In this document: positions 1-11,677 of the stretch, piece by piece | Layout: the number at the start of each line of letters is the position of its first letter | Position numbering within the stretch: the stretch's first letter is position 1 | From: Lolium rigidum | Lineage: Eukaryota > Streptophyta > Magnoliopsida > Poales > Poaceae | NCBI RefSeq assembly: GCF_022539505.1 | Contig: NC_061510.1 | Location: forward strand, 264,377,687 to 264,441,686 | Reading direction: 5' to 3' | Length of the DNA stretch: 64,000 nucleotides | Notes under the pieces: model-generated | Database searches by the model: none | The model's input: the letters and a program-made list of their open reading frames with translations, nothing else | Told to the model about the DNA's origin: nothing | Program-made: the position numbers and the translations under genes

Positions 1-1776
1 CTCAATTATGGTGTTACACTCAAGTTAGTTGAGGCAACACTTGAGTTTGAGAGAGAGAACTATCCATATACCCAGATGATAATATCATCATTGATTAAGT
101 AGAACCCTAACATAATATCTCAGGCATTCTCCTGGGATATAAACTAAAGAGACAACCATAGTAGTCCCATCCAAGAAAGTAAATTAGAAGTGCTATACCT
201 TGATTGATCTAGACAATGCTTGATCATGGAAGTGAGAACCCATTTAATGAGAGATCCCTAGGAATCCAAACCTTGATCATTATAAATTGAGTGATGATCA
301 TAAACCCTAAGAACTTGAGGTAAAAATGTTAAGAACAAGATGATCATGCCTAATCCATGATCATGCTCTTGAGGTATTGAGGATAAACCCTAAAAGGATA
401 AGTAGATATCCTTCACCACATGAAATCATAGGGAGGTAATTAATAAGCAACCCTAAGCTTATATCCCAACCTTAACTTGTGAATCACTTGGTGATCATAA
501 GTAGAATCCTACCATATCTACATTCCACTTATTCCTCACCTAAGAAGCATAAGAAAACCTTAGAGTCAAACTCCATATTTAATATGGTGAGAAACCATCC
601 ATCCATATGACCAAGGTTAACTATAAAAAGAACTATAACAACTTTAGTTACTTTAATGATAAATTGAGGATATCAATAGAAGTTAATTGGGAGAAGACAA
701 AACTAATTCTCAAGTCCTTAGTAATTAAAGAAGCACATGAACAATTAAGCAAGTAATCATATTACCTTGGTTAGGGGAGATTAAACTCTAGCAAATGCAA
801 TATGATGTCATCTCAATTCTACAAACTATAATTATGTCTCAACCCTAGTTTATGTATCACTATGGTGATCATAATATAAACCTAGGCCATAACTGAGATT
901 CAAACCAATTGCCATTAGGTAAATATCATTAGAACCCTAGTATGGCACATTAATAAAATCTTAACCTATAATTATTAAACCTGAGAAAACTCTTGTGATA
1001 CATCTTCTAATTAGAACCATAAGTGTGATTAACAACCACTTATCTTTATAAACAAAGTCCAACCATGAGGAGAGTAATGTCTACTCTAGGTAATTCAAAG
1101 TGTTATTAAAATATAATATTAGTGCTAACCATGACATAGAGTGATAATCAAAATTACAAGATCTTAAGAAATAGAGGATCACATAAAATCATATGCAGGG
1201 AACTAAATTCTCAGTTAAGAGCTCAAACCCTAATGATAAATTCTAAAACACTTAGAGTAGAAATTATCAACCCTAATAATTCAAAATAGATTTGATTACA
1301 CAAGAAAAAGGAAATTAAAATGAGTGCATAAAATCATGATTAATTACAATTTGTAATAAAGCTCACATATGTGAAATGTTTAATCAAAACAATTAAGTAT
1401 TACAATAATACTTTTATTAGTCTTCATACAAGACCAATTGTTTAACACCTGCAATATAGAAAATAGTTAAAACATGAATTATAAACAGAATTCAAAACAA
1501 TGAATAAAACAGAAAATAAAAAGAAAACAGGAAAGAAAAGAGAATGGGGCTTACCTGGACCTTGCCAGCCGCAGAAGCCCAGCAAGGCAGCCCAGCAGCA
1601 GCCCAGAACCGAACCACTTAGCAGCCCGAATACCCCTTCGTTAAAATAACGAGGAGGAGGTCATCCTCATCCCTTCCTCACGCATGGAGGCCACCGAGAC
1701 GCCGTGCTCCTCTTCTCCTCGCCGCTGGCAAGCTCTGCTCGATTGAATTCGTGACGAGGCACACGCCCAGGCACCG

Positions 1777-1784
1777 TATAAAAG
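1777..1784 (+). promoter_or_regulatory. LTR promoter, TATA box TATAAAAG (5' LTR)
   Basis: TATAAAAG is followed within about 30 bases by ACGAACCCTAACGCC and a long CT repeat, the look of a plant transcription start and 5' leader. The same element is at 21698-21705 in the 3' LTR. If transcription starts near 1810, U3 is about 2.7 kb and R plus U5 about 3.8 kb. A consensus-like 5' splice site (CGCG|GTGAGCC) is at 2075-2076, so a spliced leader is possible. Confidence 0.6.
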
Positions 1785-4700
1785 CACTGGACGAACCCTA
1801 ACGCCGACCTCTCTCTCTCTCTCTGTCTCCATTTTTCCCCCAAATTGAAACCCTGGCCGACCCGGCCATCTCCAATCGCCGCCGGTGGAGACCTCCCCTG
1901 GTCAAGCCGTAGCCACCATCGTCTTCGCCGTCCTCGACATGTTCACGGTGCAAAAGGAATTGAGCCGAAGCGTCCTGCAACGCCCTCACCGAGCTCGCCA
2001 TTCCGACGGCCGGAGCCATGAATTCCGGCGAACCAGGCCTCCATCGACCTCGTCGTCACGCGCGTCGTACTCGCGGTGAGCCACTCCACCTCGTGGCAAG
2101 CTCGCTTTGCTCGATTACACGCTGTAGCGCCACCGCATCGCTAGCCCGTGAGCACCTCCGAAGCACCACGTCGCCGGCCACCCTCCGGTGACCATTCGGA
2201 GGGGGCGCCGCCACTATTAGGTTCGCCTTGTTCCCCTGGATCCAACGAGCACACGCAGAGCCCCGCGGAAACCCTCCATCGCCGGCGTCGTCCTTGACTG
2301 GCCGCCGGTGGTGCACTTGGTTGCCACGTTGGCACCACGTGGTAACCAACGTGGCCATAGGCCCACCAGTCAGCCTCTCTGTGTAGGTTCAACCGTGTAC
2401 CTTTAGCCGTTTTTCATTTAAATCTAATTCCAGAAAATTGCTGCAACTTCAAATAAATTTAGAAAATCCAATTTAAGTCAGAAAAATATAAATGAGATAT
2501 TAAAATTCTTAGAAAAGTAAACTCTATACAATAAAAATATAATATGAAATTTTTATAAAAATTCAATTATTTAATACTTGTTAATTAAGCCTTTTCTTTT
2601 AATCCTAAATGCAATTAAAATTCAATAATTAGGAAAACTACCTAAAATAAATAAAAAAAACCAGAAAGTAAATAAGGAAAACATTAAAATCAATTTTTCC
2701 TGTATTATTAACTTATTAAATCCTTATCAGGAGGATTTCAAATCCTAATTAATAATTACCCTAATTAGTAAATTATTTAAAAATAGTAAAAAGCCAAATT
2801 AAATATTATTTTATTTTGAATTTATTAATAACTTCAACTTTATTAATGAAGTTATTAACTTGTGAACTAGATGGTAATTATGCAACACTAATTCCATATG
2901 GTAGAAAACTAGGAACTCATCATTTAATGTGAAACCTAAAACCCTAAATTCAATTAGGAACCCTAGTTCCATTATTACATGTGAACCCTAAATGGTTCCA
3001 AACCTAAAACCAAGTTAACATGTGATCATGATACCTTCCTTTCAAACATAGAACAATAATAGCAACTAAATAATTTCCATGACCACATAAAATGTAGAAT
3101 ACCTATCACTAATATATGGGTATCCCATGTGTTCATCCTCATTAGACCTAACTAATCAAGTGGGGGTCAACCAAGTGAAAACCCTAAATCCTATTACCAA
3201 AGCCATCATCATTATTTATCCCTATTTAGCATCACACCATTGTGATGAACCCTAATAGCAACCATACCTACTATTTTACATTACATAACCCTGTTCCACT
3301 AAACCCTACTAGTATGAGATACTTGTGAACCATCCTATTTAGGAACCAACCATTCTCTACTTAGTGAATTCAATAGCAAACCCTAGACAACCTCAACCCT
3401 AATTGATAAACTTCTTATTATTTAAGAAGTATGTTCTTCAAAAGTTATTCTTTTGAAGTAAATAAAAAATCATCATCAACCCTGCTTATAAGGACCTATA
3501 AACCCTAGCTAGCTATCACCAATAAGATGAACCAGTCCTGATAGAAACCTTGTATGAATAATTGCTTAGGATACCTAGGCTTAACTCAACCCTACAAGCC
3601 CTTGGTGTTGATGAATCCAACTAGGTTGTGATCCATCTAATCCTTACTCTAGAAACCAATTAGAACCATAGAAAACCATAGAACCCCACAAACCTAATTA
3701 TCATACTTGTTCTTTATTAAAGAACATGTTCTTCAAAAGTTATTCTTTTGAAGTATATGATAATTAATCATTAACCATACCATGTAGTGTTAAAACCAAC
3801 CACTATCCATTACATGTTAGGATTATACCAAATGTTATTGTTGTGTGCTATTAATGCTATTGTTATGATATGTTGCAACACTTGTTTATGATACCATGTA
3901 ACCGCACCTGAATAAGAACCTTGTTTGCGAACCATCTAAAAGTGCAACACACGTTGAACTAATCATTACAACCCACTAATCCTAAATCATCGGGGTTAGA
4001 TCACGCTTAGAGCGATTGCATCTCATACTTATGCATTATTGCATCCTTGCCAATCTTTTAAACATCGTCCTTACCGGACGATGATGCTATTTCAGAATTT
4101 GGAGTTATTGCGTATCGAAGACCTTGACTGCATAATCTTGCAGTCAAGAAAGGCAAGTTCATCGCTTGCTCATGTCATTTGAGTATTTTTACCAAATTAC
4201 TTGCAAAGTACTATGTTTATGACTATTGCATAAAAAGAAAAACCACTATTTTCATAACTATGAATATGACTATGTGGTGGGCAATGGAACCATGGATTGT
4301 GTTGATATGGTGGAGGTTCCATTGCAAGGGCTTATATCCATCTAGGATTCAACAAAAAATGTCGTCCAGTGATTCTTGTGCCGTAATACCCGTGTTAACC
4401 ATAAGATCTGGAGTGGGACGGAGTAGTCAAAAGTGTTTCCACCTCTCATACATCAACGGACGCGCTTTACCGTAGACACTTGTATCTGTCAGGGGCAAGC
4501 GGTAGGCTAGGGAAGCCTTAAGTCCCCACGGCATTGTTCGTAGACACTTGTCGCCCGAAGAACAAGCGGTAGGCTGGGGAAGCCTTAAGTCCACACGGTA
4601 TTGCGGTCTATGATGGGTTGCAGCTACCGGCGAAGGATTTTGGTTAACGAGTCCCAAAATGTCGTCGTGGTCGGGGTCCACCCTGAAATCTATGGGAATA

Positions 4701-5243
4701 ATGGGACCGGCGTGGACCCAGGGTCGGGGTATGCAACAAAGGGTGGGTGTGCGAGGTAGCGGAGGAACATGATTGGCTAGACCTTATACCGGGCCTCACA
4801 CCAAAGGAAGTGTGGACGAGAACATGACTCGGTTGGCACCAAGGTTAAGATAAAGCAACACACCTCTGCAGAGTGTAATGAATCGTGACCTGTCACTCCC
4901 TGTTCCAGGATATGGAACTGTGAACGCTGCCGGAAAGGAACTCCATGAAGTTCTAGTAAACCGGTGAAGGCTGACGGACATAGTTCTTCTGAATAAAAGC
5001 AACCTTTTTAAGAAATGGTTATGAAAACCTGCATTGGTATTAGACTCTCTGGTCTAATATCGTAGCTAGTGCATTAAACACCTCTTTCCTATAATGAACT
5101 TGTTGAGTACGCTCGTACTCATCCCACTCTTAAATCCCCTGCTTAGATATGGAGGCATCGATGGAGGATCTAGAGTGGAACTCGAAGGCCTTGGAGTCAA
5201 TAACTACTTCAAGGGCCGGGACCCTGTCAGAGGAGTCAGATAC

Positions 5244-6933
5244 TGATACGTTAATTTGTTATGTTCCATGCCACATTATTGATGATATCTACATGTTTTA
5301 TGCATACTTTATGTCATATTTATGCGTTTTCCGGAACTAACCTATTGACGAGATGCCGAAGGGCCAGTTCCTGTTTTCTCGCTGTTTTTGGTTCCAGAAA
5401 TCCTAGTAAGGAAATATTCTCGGAATCGGACGAAATCAAGACCCAGCATCCTATTTTTCCACAAAGCTTCCAGAACAGCCGAGAGTCGCCAGAGGGGGGC
5501 CACTGGGCCCCCATATGATAGGCCGGCGCGGCCCAGGCCCTGGCCGTGCCGCCTTATGGTGCCACCGCCTCGTCGCCCTTCCGACTCCGCCTCTTCGCCT
5601 ATATAAAGGTCCCAGACCTAAAACCTCGATACGAAAAAGCCACGGTACGAGAAACCTTCCAAAGCCGCCGCCATCGCGAAGCCAAGATCTGGGGGACAGG
5701 AGTCTCTGTTCCGGCACGCCGCCGGAACGGGGAAGTGCCCCCGGAAGGCTCCTCCATCGACACCACCGCCATCTTCATCAACGCTGCTGTCTCCCATGAG
5801 GAGGGAGTAGTTCTCCATCAAGGCTCGGGGCTGTACCGGTAGCTATGTGGTTCATCTCTCTCCTATGTACTTCAATACAATAATCTCATGAGCTACCTTA
5901 CATGATTGAGATTCATATGATGATGCTTGTAATCTAGATGTCGTTATGCTAGTCAAGTGAATTTTACTTATGTGATCTCCGGAGACTCCTTGTCCCACGT
6001 GTGTAAAGGTGACAGTGTGTGCACCGTGTGGGTCTCTTAGGCTATATTTCACATAATACTTATTCACTGTTATGAATGGCGTAGTGAAGTGCTTATTTAT
6101 ATCTCTTTATGATTGCAATGTGTTTTGTATCATAATTTATCTATGTGCTACTCTAGTGATGTTATTAAAGTAGTTTATTCCTCCTGCACGGTGTAATGGT
6201 GACAGTGTGTGCATCCGTGTTAGTACTTGGCGTAGGCTATGATTATGATCTCTTGTAGATTGTGAAGTTAACTATTGCTATGATGGTATTGATGTGATCT
6301 ATTCCTCCTACATAGTGTGAAGGTGACAGTGTGCATGCTGTCTTAGTACTTGGTTTAGTCGTGTTGATCTTTCATGCACTCTAAGGTTATTTAAATATGA
6401 ACATTGAATTGTGGAGCTTGTTAACTCCGGCATTGAGGGTTCGTGTAATCCTACGCAATGTGTTCATCATCCAACAAGAGTGTAGAGTATGCATTTATCT
6501 ATTCTCGTTATGTGATCAAAGTTGAGAGTGTCCACTAGTGAAAGTCTAATCCCTAGGCCTTGTTCCTAAATATCGCTATCGCTTGCTAGTTTACTTGTTT
6601 TATCTGCGTTACTACTGCTGCCATATTACCACCATCAACTACACGCCGACAAGCTATTTTCCGGCGCCGTTACTACTGCTCATATTCATTCATACCACCT
6701 GTATTTCACTATCTCTTCGCCGAACTAGTGCACCTATTAGGTGTGTTGGGGACACAAGAGACTTCTTGCTTTGTGGTTGCAGGGTTGCATGAAAGGGATA
6801 TCTTTGACCTCTTCCTCCCTGAGTTCGATAAACCTTGGGTGATCCACTTAAGGGAAACTTGCTGCTGTTCTACAAACCTCTGCTCTTGGAGGCCCAACAC
6901 TGTCTACAAGAATAGAAGCTCCCGTAGACATCA
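5244..6933 (+). mobile_element. Solo LTR, type A (1690 bp), nested in the LARD 5' LTR
   Basis: It starts TGATACG and ends GACATCA, and is flanked by the 5-bp duplication GATAC at 5239-5243 and 6934-6938. The LARD 3' LTR keeps the empty site with a single GATAC near 25250. It is closely similar to the LTR at 52706-54421, but with no interior, so it arose by LTR-LTR recombination. A TATATAAAG box is at about 5600, and a GC-rich inverted repeat lies upstream at 5521-5553. Three copies of an AGGTGACAGTGTG motif lie between 5995 and 6352. Confidence 0.92.
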
Positions 6934-7309
6934 GATACCACATCCAACAAGGAGAAAACCTAGATTAGCCATAGAAAGGAACTAGCTTCCTAAACATAGC
7001 TCCTATTTAGCTAGAATCTATTCGTAGCCCCTATAGCTAGTCAAATACTCTACAAATAGAGTTCGTGATAAGATTAGACTACGAGTCGTTCTTCTGGAGT
7101 TTATCTGCAGATTTACCTCATTGTAAAGTAGGAGGCTGTGCTGATCTTATGTAACAGAGTCTGTATGTAATTCTATAGACCTGCCTTGGACCCGCATATG
7201 TTTCTGTTGTACCACTCTGAGCGATATAATACTAGTGGAACGGTGTTTCATTGGTGTTATATCAGACTTGCATACTACACCATGCAGTGGTATGCCGGGT
7301 CACCACAGC

Positions 7310-7321
7310 TGGTATCAGAGC
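7310..7321 (+). other. Primer-binding site of the LARD, initiator tRNA-Met type
   Basis: TGGTATCAGAGC lies two bases after the end of the 5' LTR. This 12-mer is complementary to the 3' end of plant initiator tRNA-Met and is the usual primer site of many plant LTR retrotransposons. It fixes the element on the plus strand and marks the LTR end at 7307. Confidence 0.9.
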
Positions 7322-8879
7322 AAATTCTTTGACCCTAGGATTAAAAAACCCTTTAAAGGAGACCTATAGGATTGGTAGTGTCTATAGGAAGTTTTCTTAG
7401 CTAAACCAAAATCTTCTTATGACTTGAGATGGATATTCACTTGGGAATAATCCTGACACACTTGAGTCAACATTTCTTACCTATCTTTCCTAAGTGAATT
7501 TAGTTAGCTAATCCCAAATATGTAGCACATTATTAAGTCTTTAAAACAATAGATGAGTAGATCACAGTTGGTGCACAATACATGGTAGTCCAAAGAGAGG
7601 ATACAACCATAAGGAAGATATCCTATTGGAAGATGTGTACCAACACATGTTATAGTTAAATAAGAATTACTCAGACCTGTACTAGAAGTAATATCAAGTG
7701 ATGAATATAAGGAATATATCCTACTAGAAGGTGTATAGCCAGACAAGTAATGGGTAAGTAAAATCTATCCAAACTTGTGAAACATTTGATAGTAAGTGAT
7801 AAATATAAGTTAGATGAAGTAGTATAGATGATTCAATCATGGGAGGTAAAGAAGAGAGATATTAATATAATATGTTCACTTACATGGTAGAGTTTTTAAT
7901 CATATATGATTCACCTGAGAATCGTTATGTGATGGATTAGAACATTATAAATAATTAAGAGGAGTACAATGAGAAGTTAGGTCTTCAACAATAGGGCAAG
8001 ATTTGTGTTCCAAAACCATGGGAAATGTGTCAAGTACATCAGAACCCTAGTTACATGGTAAGAACACATGGAAGTTTAGGAGCTATATTCCAATAATTAT
8101 GTGTTTAGAGTAACGATGTTGGAACCTAAAGATATCATGTGAGGTATTCCTCAACAAAAATGGAAGCTAAATTAGTACTTCCAAAGAAAATTAGGTTAAC
8201 CTTAACTATCCTAAACGACTTTGTTTCAAGTTTATCTCATTGCAATTGTGCAATTAAGGTAAAGGTTGAGACAAATAGTAGACTTCCATATATGAGTACT
8301 AACTATCACGATATAAACCTATCTGATGTGGTGTTATATACTACACATCAGAGCCTGATGTTTAGAGATGTCTTACTCAACTATTATATTCAGGCTTATG
8401 ATGATGTGTATTATAAACACAAAGCTGAATCTTCTTGGATTTCATTGGATTTTCATTGTTTGACTAGATCCATACATGAAGTTTGACTTTGATATGCAAA
8501 TGCCTGTTGCTATATCAAGTTCTTACTTAATGCTATAGGTCTAGAGGGTAATATTATTCGTGTGAGGAAGTGACGAATTCGGAAGATTCTGAAGACAAGA
8601 TGAAGGTTCATCAGAAGAAGGAAGCAAAATTGTTGGAAGCAACCACAATACTCTAAAGGAAGTGCCAATCAAAATTCATGCCTTGCCTCAACAGAGGAGT
8701 ACTTTAGTACATAAGAAGCATGAAGGTGAGAAATATAATGACTATGGAGTAGTAGAAGCAGATCCATAGTTAATATAGAAGAGGGAATGCATGGGAAATC
8801 ACTTAGGATACTATATTCATAGTGTCAGCTAGTGGTTTTCTTGCAAAATAAACCCTGAATGAAGGAAGATGATATAAGA

Positions 8880-9095
8880 AGACCATAGTTGATATCAAAA
8901 GACCACAATTGGTATAGGATCAATTCTGCGAGATAGAGTAGAAGATGTCTCGTACAGTTGATCAAAACCTATAATAGAGTACACTTTTAGATAACAAATA
9001 GCCACAGTTGGTATCAAATAACTCAAACTGATATCAAATAAACCACAGTTGGTATTAGATAAACCACAACTGGTAGAACAAATAAAATTTTGCCA
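8880..9095. repeat. Degenerate short tandem repeat around CCACAGTTGGTAT
   Basis: Variants such as CCATAGTTGATAT, CCACAATTGGTAT, CCACAGTTGGTAT (twice) and CCACAACTGGTA recur at irregular spacing of about 20-30 bases within the LARD interior. Their order and decay suggest an old minisatellite. Confidence 0.55.
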
Positions 9096-9760
9096 GTCAA
9101 ATAACTATGACCTATAATCATTTAGTCGAAGGATTCACATTGGATGTCCACAATTGAGTGGATATACCACAAAGATTCTTCGCAAAACCTTAGAGGAATA
9201 TAAATCATAAACAAGACCTAGAATAACATTCCAACCATAAGTCCAATGGTTGGAAGAATAGGAGTTGAAGACCATAAGAAAACTCTAAGGGGTAGAGTAA
9301 ACATTGAGTTGGATGTACAATAACTCAATATTTTGAGCAAGATAGATGATGAAGGTCTGAACTGGGAGGTAGTTCGATCTTATTTTCATAAGATTATCAA
9401 ACACTACTTTCAGAAGGATGTCAGACCAGAAGCCGAGATTTATACCTCGAGGAAGTAAGAAGTGGACTATAACTTGAGAAAGTGAGTAGTAGTTACTCAG
9501 AAGTACGAAAGCTCAAGTAAGTCAAGCATAAAGAAGTTGGACGAAGAAAATACCATAGACCAAATACAGCTCAAGAAGGCCAAAGACTGAAGTAGATTGA
9601 CCATACCAAAAATCAAAGACAAATAGAATGATTCCTTTCATGGAACCTAAAGAACCTAAAATAGTTATAGATATCAATTATAAACCATGATTGGATGGAC
9701 TAATTGAGTCTAACCCATTCTTAGAGGAAATTAAACCATCACAATCATTTCCATGGTAAG

Positions 9761-11437
9761 TGATACGTCTCCGACGTATCGATTATTTCTTATGTTCTAT
9801 GCCATATTATTGATGATACCTACATGTTTTATGCACACTTTATGTCATATTCGTGCATTTTCTGGAACTAACCTATTAACAAGATGCCGAAGTGCCGATT
9901 CTGTTTTCTGCTGTTTTTGGTTTCAGAAATCCTAGTAACGAAATATTCTCGGAATTGGACGAAATTAAAGCCCGGGGGCCTATTTTCTCACGAAGCTTCC
10001 GGAAGTCCGAAGGAGAGACGAAGAGGGGCCACGGAGGGGCCACACTATAGGGCGGCGCGGCCCCCTTGGCCGCGCGGCCCGTGGTGTGGGGCCCCCGTGC
10101 CGCCTCTTGACCTACCCTTCCGCCTACAAATAGCCTCCGTGACGAAACCCCCGAGTACCGAGAGCCACGATACGGAAAACCTTACTGAGACGCCGTCGCC
10201 GCCGATCCCATCTCGGGGGATCCAGGAGATCGCCTCCGGCACCCTGCCGGAGAGGGGAATCATCTCCTGGAGGACTCTACGCCGCCATGGTCGCCTCCGG
10301 TGTGATGAGTGAGTAGTCTACCCCTGGACTATGGGTCCATAGCGGTAGCTAGATGGTTGTCTTCTCCCCATTGTGCTATCATTGTCGGATCTTGTGAGCT
10401 GCCTAACATGATCAAGATCATCTATCCGTAATTCTATATGTTGTGTTTGTCGGGATCCGATGGATAGAGAATACTATGTCATGTTAATTATCAAGTTATT
10501 ATACATGTGTTGTTTATGATCTTGCATGCTCTCCGTTTCTAGTAGAGGCTCGGCCAAGTTTTTACTTTTAACTCCAAGAGGGAGTACTTATGCTCGATAG
10601 TGGGTTCATGCCCGCATTGACACCGGGACAGTGACGAAAGTTCTAAGGTTGTGTTGTGCTTGTTGCCACTAGGGATAAAACATTGATGCTATGTTCGAGG
10701 ATGTAGTTATTGATTACATTACGCACCATACTTAATGCAATTGTCTGTTGTTTAGCAACTTAATACCGGAGGGGTTCGGACGATAACCTGAAGGTGGACT
10801 TTTTAGGCATAGATGCAGTTGGATGGCGGTCTATGTACTTTGTCGTAATGCCCAATTAAATCTCACTATACTTATCATGTCATGTATGTGCATTGTTATG
10901 CCCTCTCTATTTGTCAATTGCCCGACTGTAATTTGTTCACCCAACATGCTTTTATCTTATGGGAGAGACACCTCTAGTGAACTGTGGACCCCGGTCCATT
11001 CTTTAATACTTGAAATACAAATCTGCTTGCAATACTCGTTTTTACTGTTTTCTCTGCAAACAATCATCTTCCACACAATACGGTTAATCCTTTGTTACAG
11101 CAAGCCGGTGAGATTGACAACCTCACTATTTCGTTGGGGCAAAGTACTTTGGTTGTGTTGTGCAGGTTCCACGTTGGCGCCGGAATCTCCGGTGTTGCGC
11201 CGCACTACATCCCGCCGCCATCAACCTTCAACGTGCTTCTTGGCTCCTCCCGGTTCGATAAACCTTGGTTTCTTTCGAGGGAAAACTTGCTGCTGTGCGC
11301 ATCATACCTTCCTCTTGGGGTTGCCCAAAGAACGTGTGAAATACACGCCATCAAGCATATTTTCTCGGCGCCGTTGGCGGGGAACTGAAGAAAAGCTACA
11401 CCACAAAGATTTCTAACTCCCACGTCAACTACGCACC
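9761..11437 (+). repeat. 5' LTR, type B, extended form
   Basis: It matches 14911-16592 throughout. The family end as seen in the solo LTR at 48439-50030 corresponds to 11353 (GCCATCA). Here the LTR continues through a former primer-binding site (11366-11383) and leader to 11437. A weak TATA-like CTACAAATAG is at about 10124, and the GC inverted repeat is at 10051-10080. Confidence 0.85.
11366..11383 (+). other. Former primer-binding site now inside the extended LTR (tRNA-Asp type)
   Basis: CGGCGCCGTTGGCGGGGA differs at two positions from the tRNA-Asp complement TGGCGCCGTTGCCGGGGA. In the 3' LTR copy (16519-16536) the site is a perfect match. It lies 12 bases after the ancestral LTR end CATCA, the distance seen at 54421-54450. 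Because target duplications lie beyond it, it is now LTR sequence. Confidence 0.8.
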
Positions 11438-11450
11438 GAGCATATTTTCT

Positions 11451-11468
11451 CGGCGCCGTTGCCGGGGA
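11451..11468 (+). other. Probable active primer-binding site of the type B element (tRNA-Asp type)
   Basis: CGGCGCCGTTGCCGGGGA follows the second copy of the AGCATATTTTCT leader and differs from the tRNA-Asp complement only in its first base. Priming here gives an LTR that ends at 11437, which matches the integrated 3' end at 16592. Confidence 0.75.
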
Positions 11469-11677
11469 GATCAAGACACGCTTGCAAGGGGAGTCTCCAC
11501 TTCTCAATCTCTTTACTTTGTTTTTGTCTTGCTTTATTTTATTTACTACTTTGTTTGCTGCACTTATATCAAAACACAAAAAAATTAGTTGCTAGCTTTA
11601 CTTTATTTGCTATCTTGTTTGCTATATCAAAAACACAAAAAAATTAGTTTACTTGCATTTACTTTACTTATTTCATC

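Larger units (their letters stand above)
1..7307 (+). repeat. 5' LTR of the LARD (partial, interrupted by a solo LTR)
   Basis: It aligns with 19922-25625 from its first base and ends in CA two bases before a primer-binding site. The first 1.5 kb and the part from 2400 to 4000 are AT-rich with many ACCCTAA-type motifs on the plus strand; 1550-2400 is a GC-rich island carrying the promoter. A direct repeat lies at about 4469-4606 (a GTAGACACTTGT start, then a CAAGCGGTAGGCT segment, each twice). It is interrupted at 5244-6933 by a solo LTR. No host coding sequence is seen. Confidence 0.85.
7308..9755 (+). other. LARD interior, first part, non-coding
   Basis: This AT-rich stretch follows the primer-binding site. 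The longest frame (8139-8486, 115 codons) has no recognisable domain and looks accidental. Between about 8880 and 9095 there is a degenerate repeat around CCACAGTTGGTAT (at least five variants). No gag, protease or polymerase motif is seen in any frame. The remaining part of the interior is 16598-17017. Confidence 0.7.

Noticed and set aside
5320..5842. Several overlapping frames of 60-98 codons on both strands in the type A solo LTR, and similar ones at 9884-10312, 15034-15462, 27650-28108, 52828-53336 and 57932-58457
   Set aside because: They recur in every LTR copy because the GC-rich inverted-repeat region has few stop codons. They change frame between copies and show no domain.
8139..8486. 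115-codon frame in the LARD interior as a gene
   Set aside because: No domain, AT-driven composition and no similarity to gag. It is likely chance.
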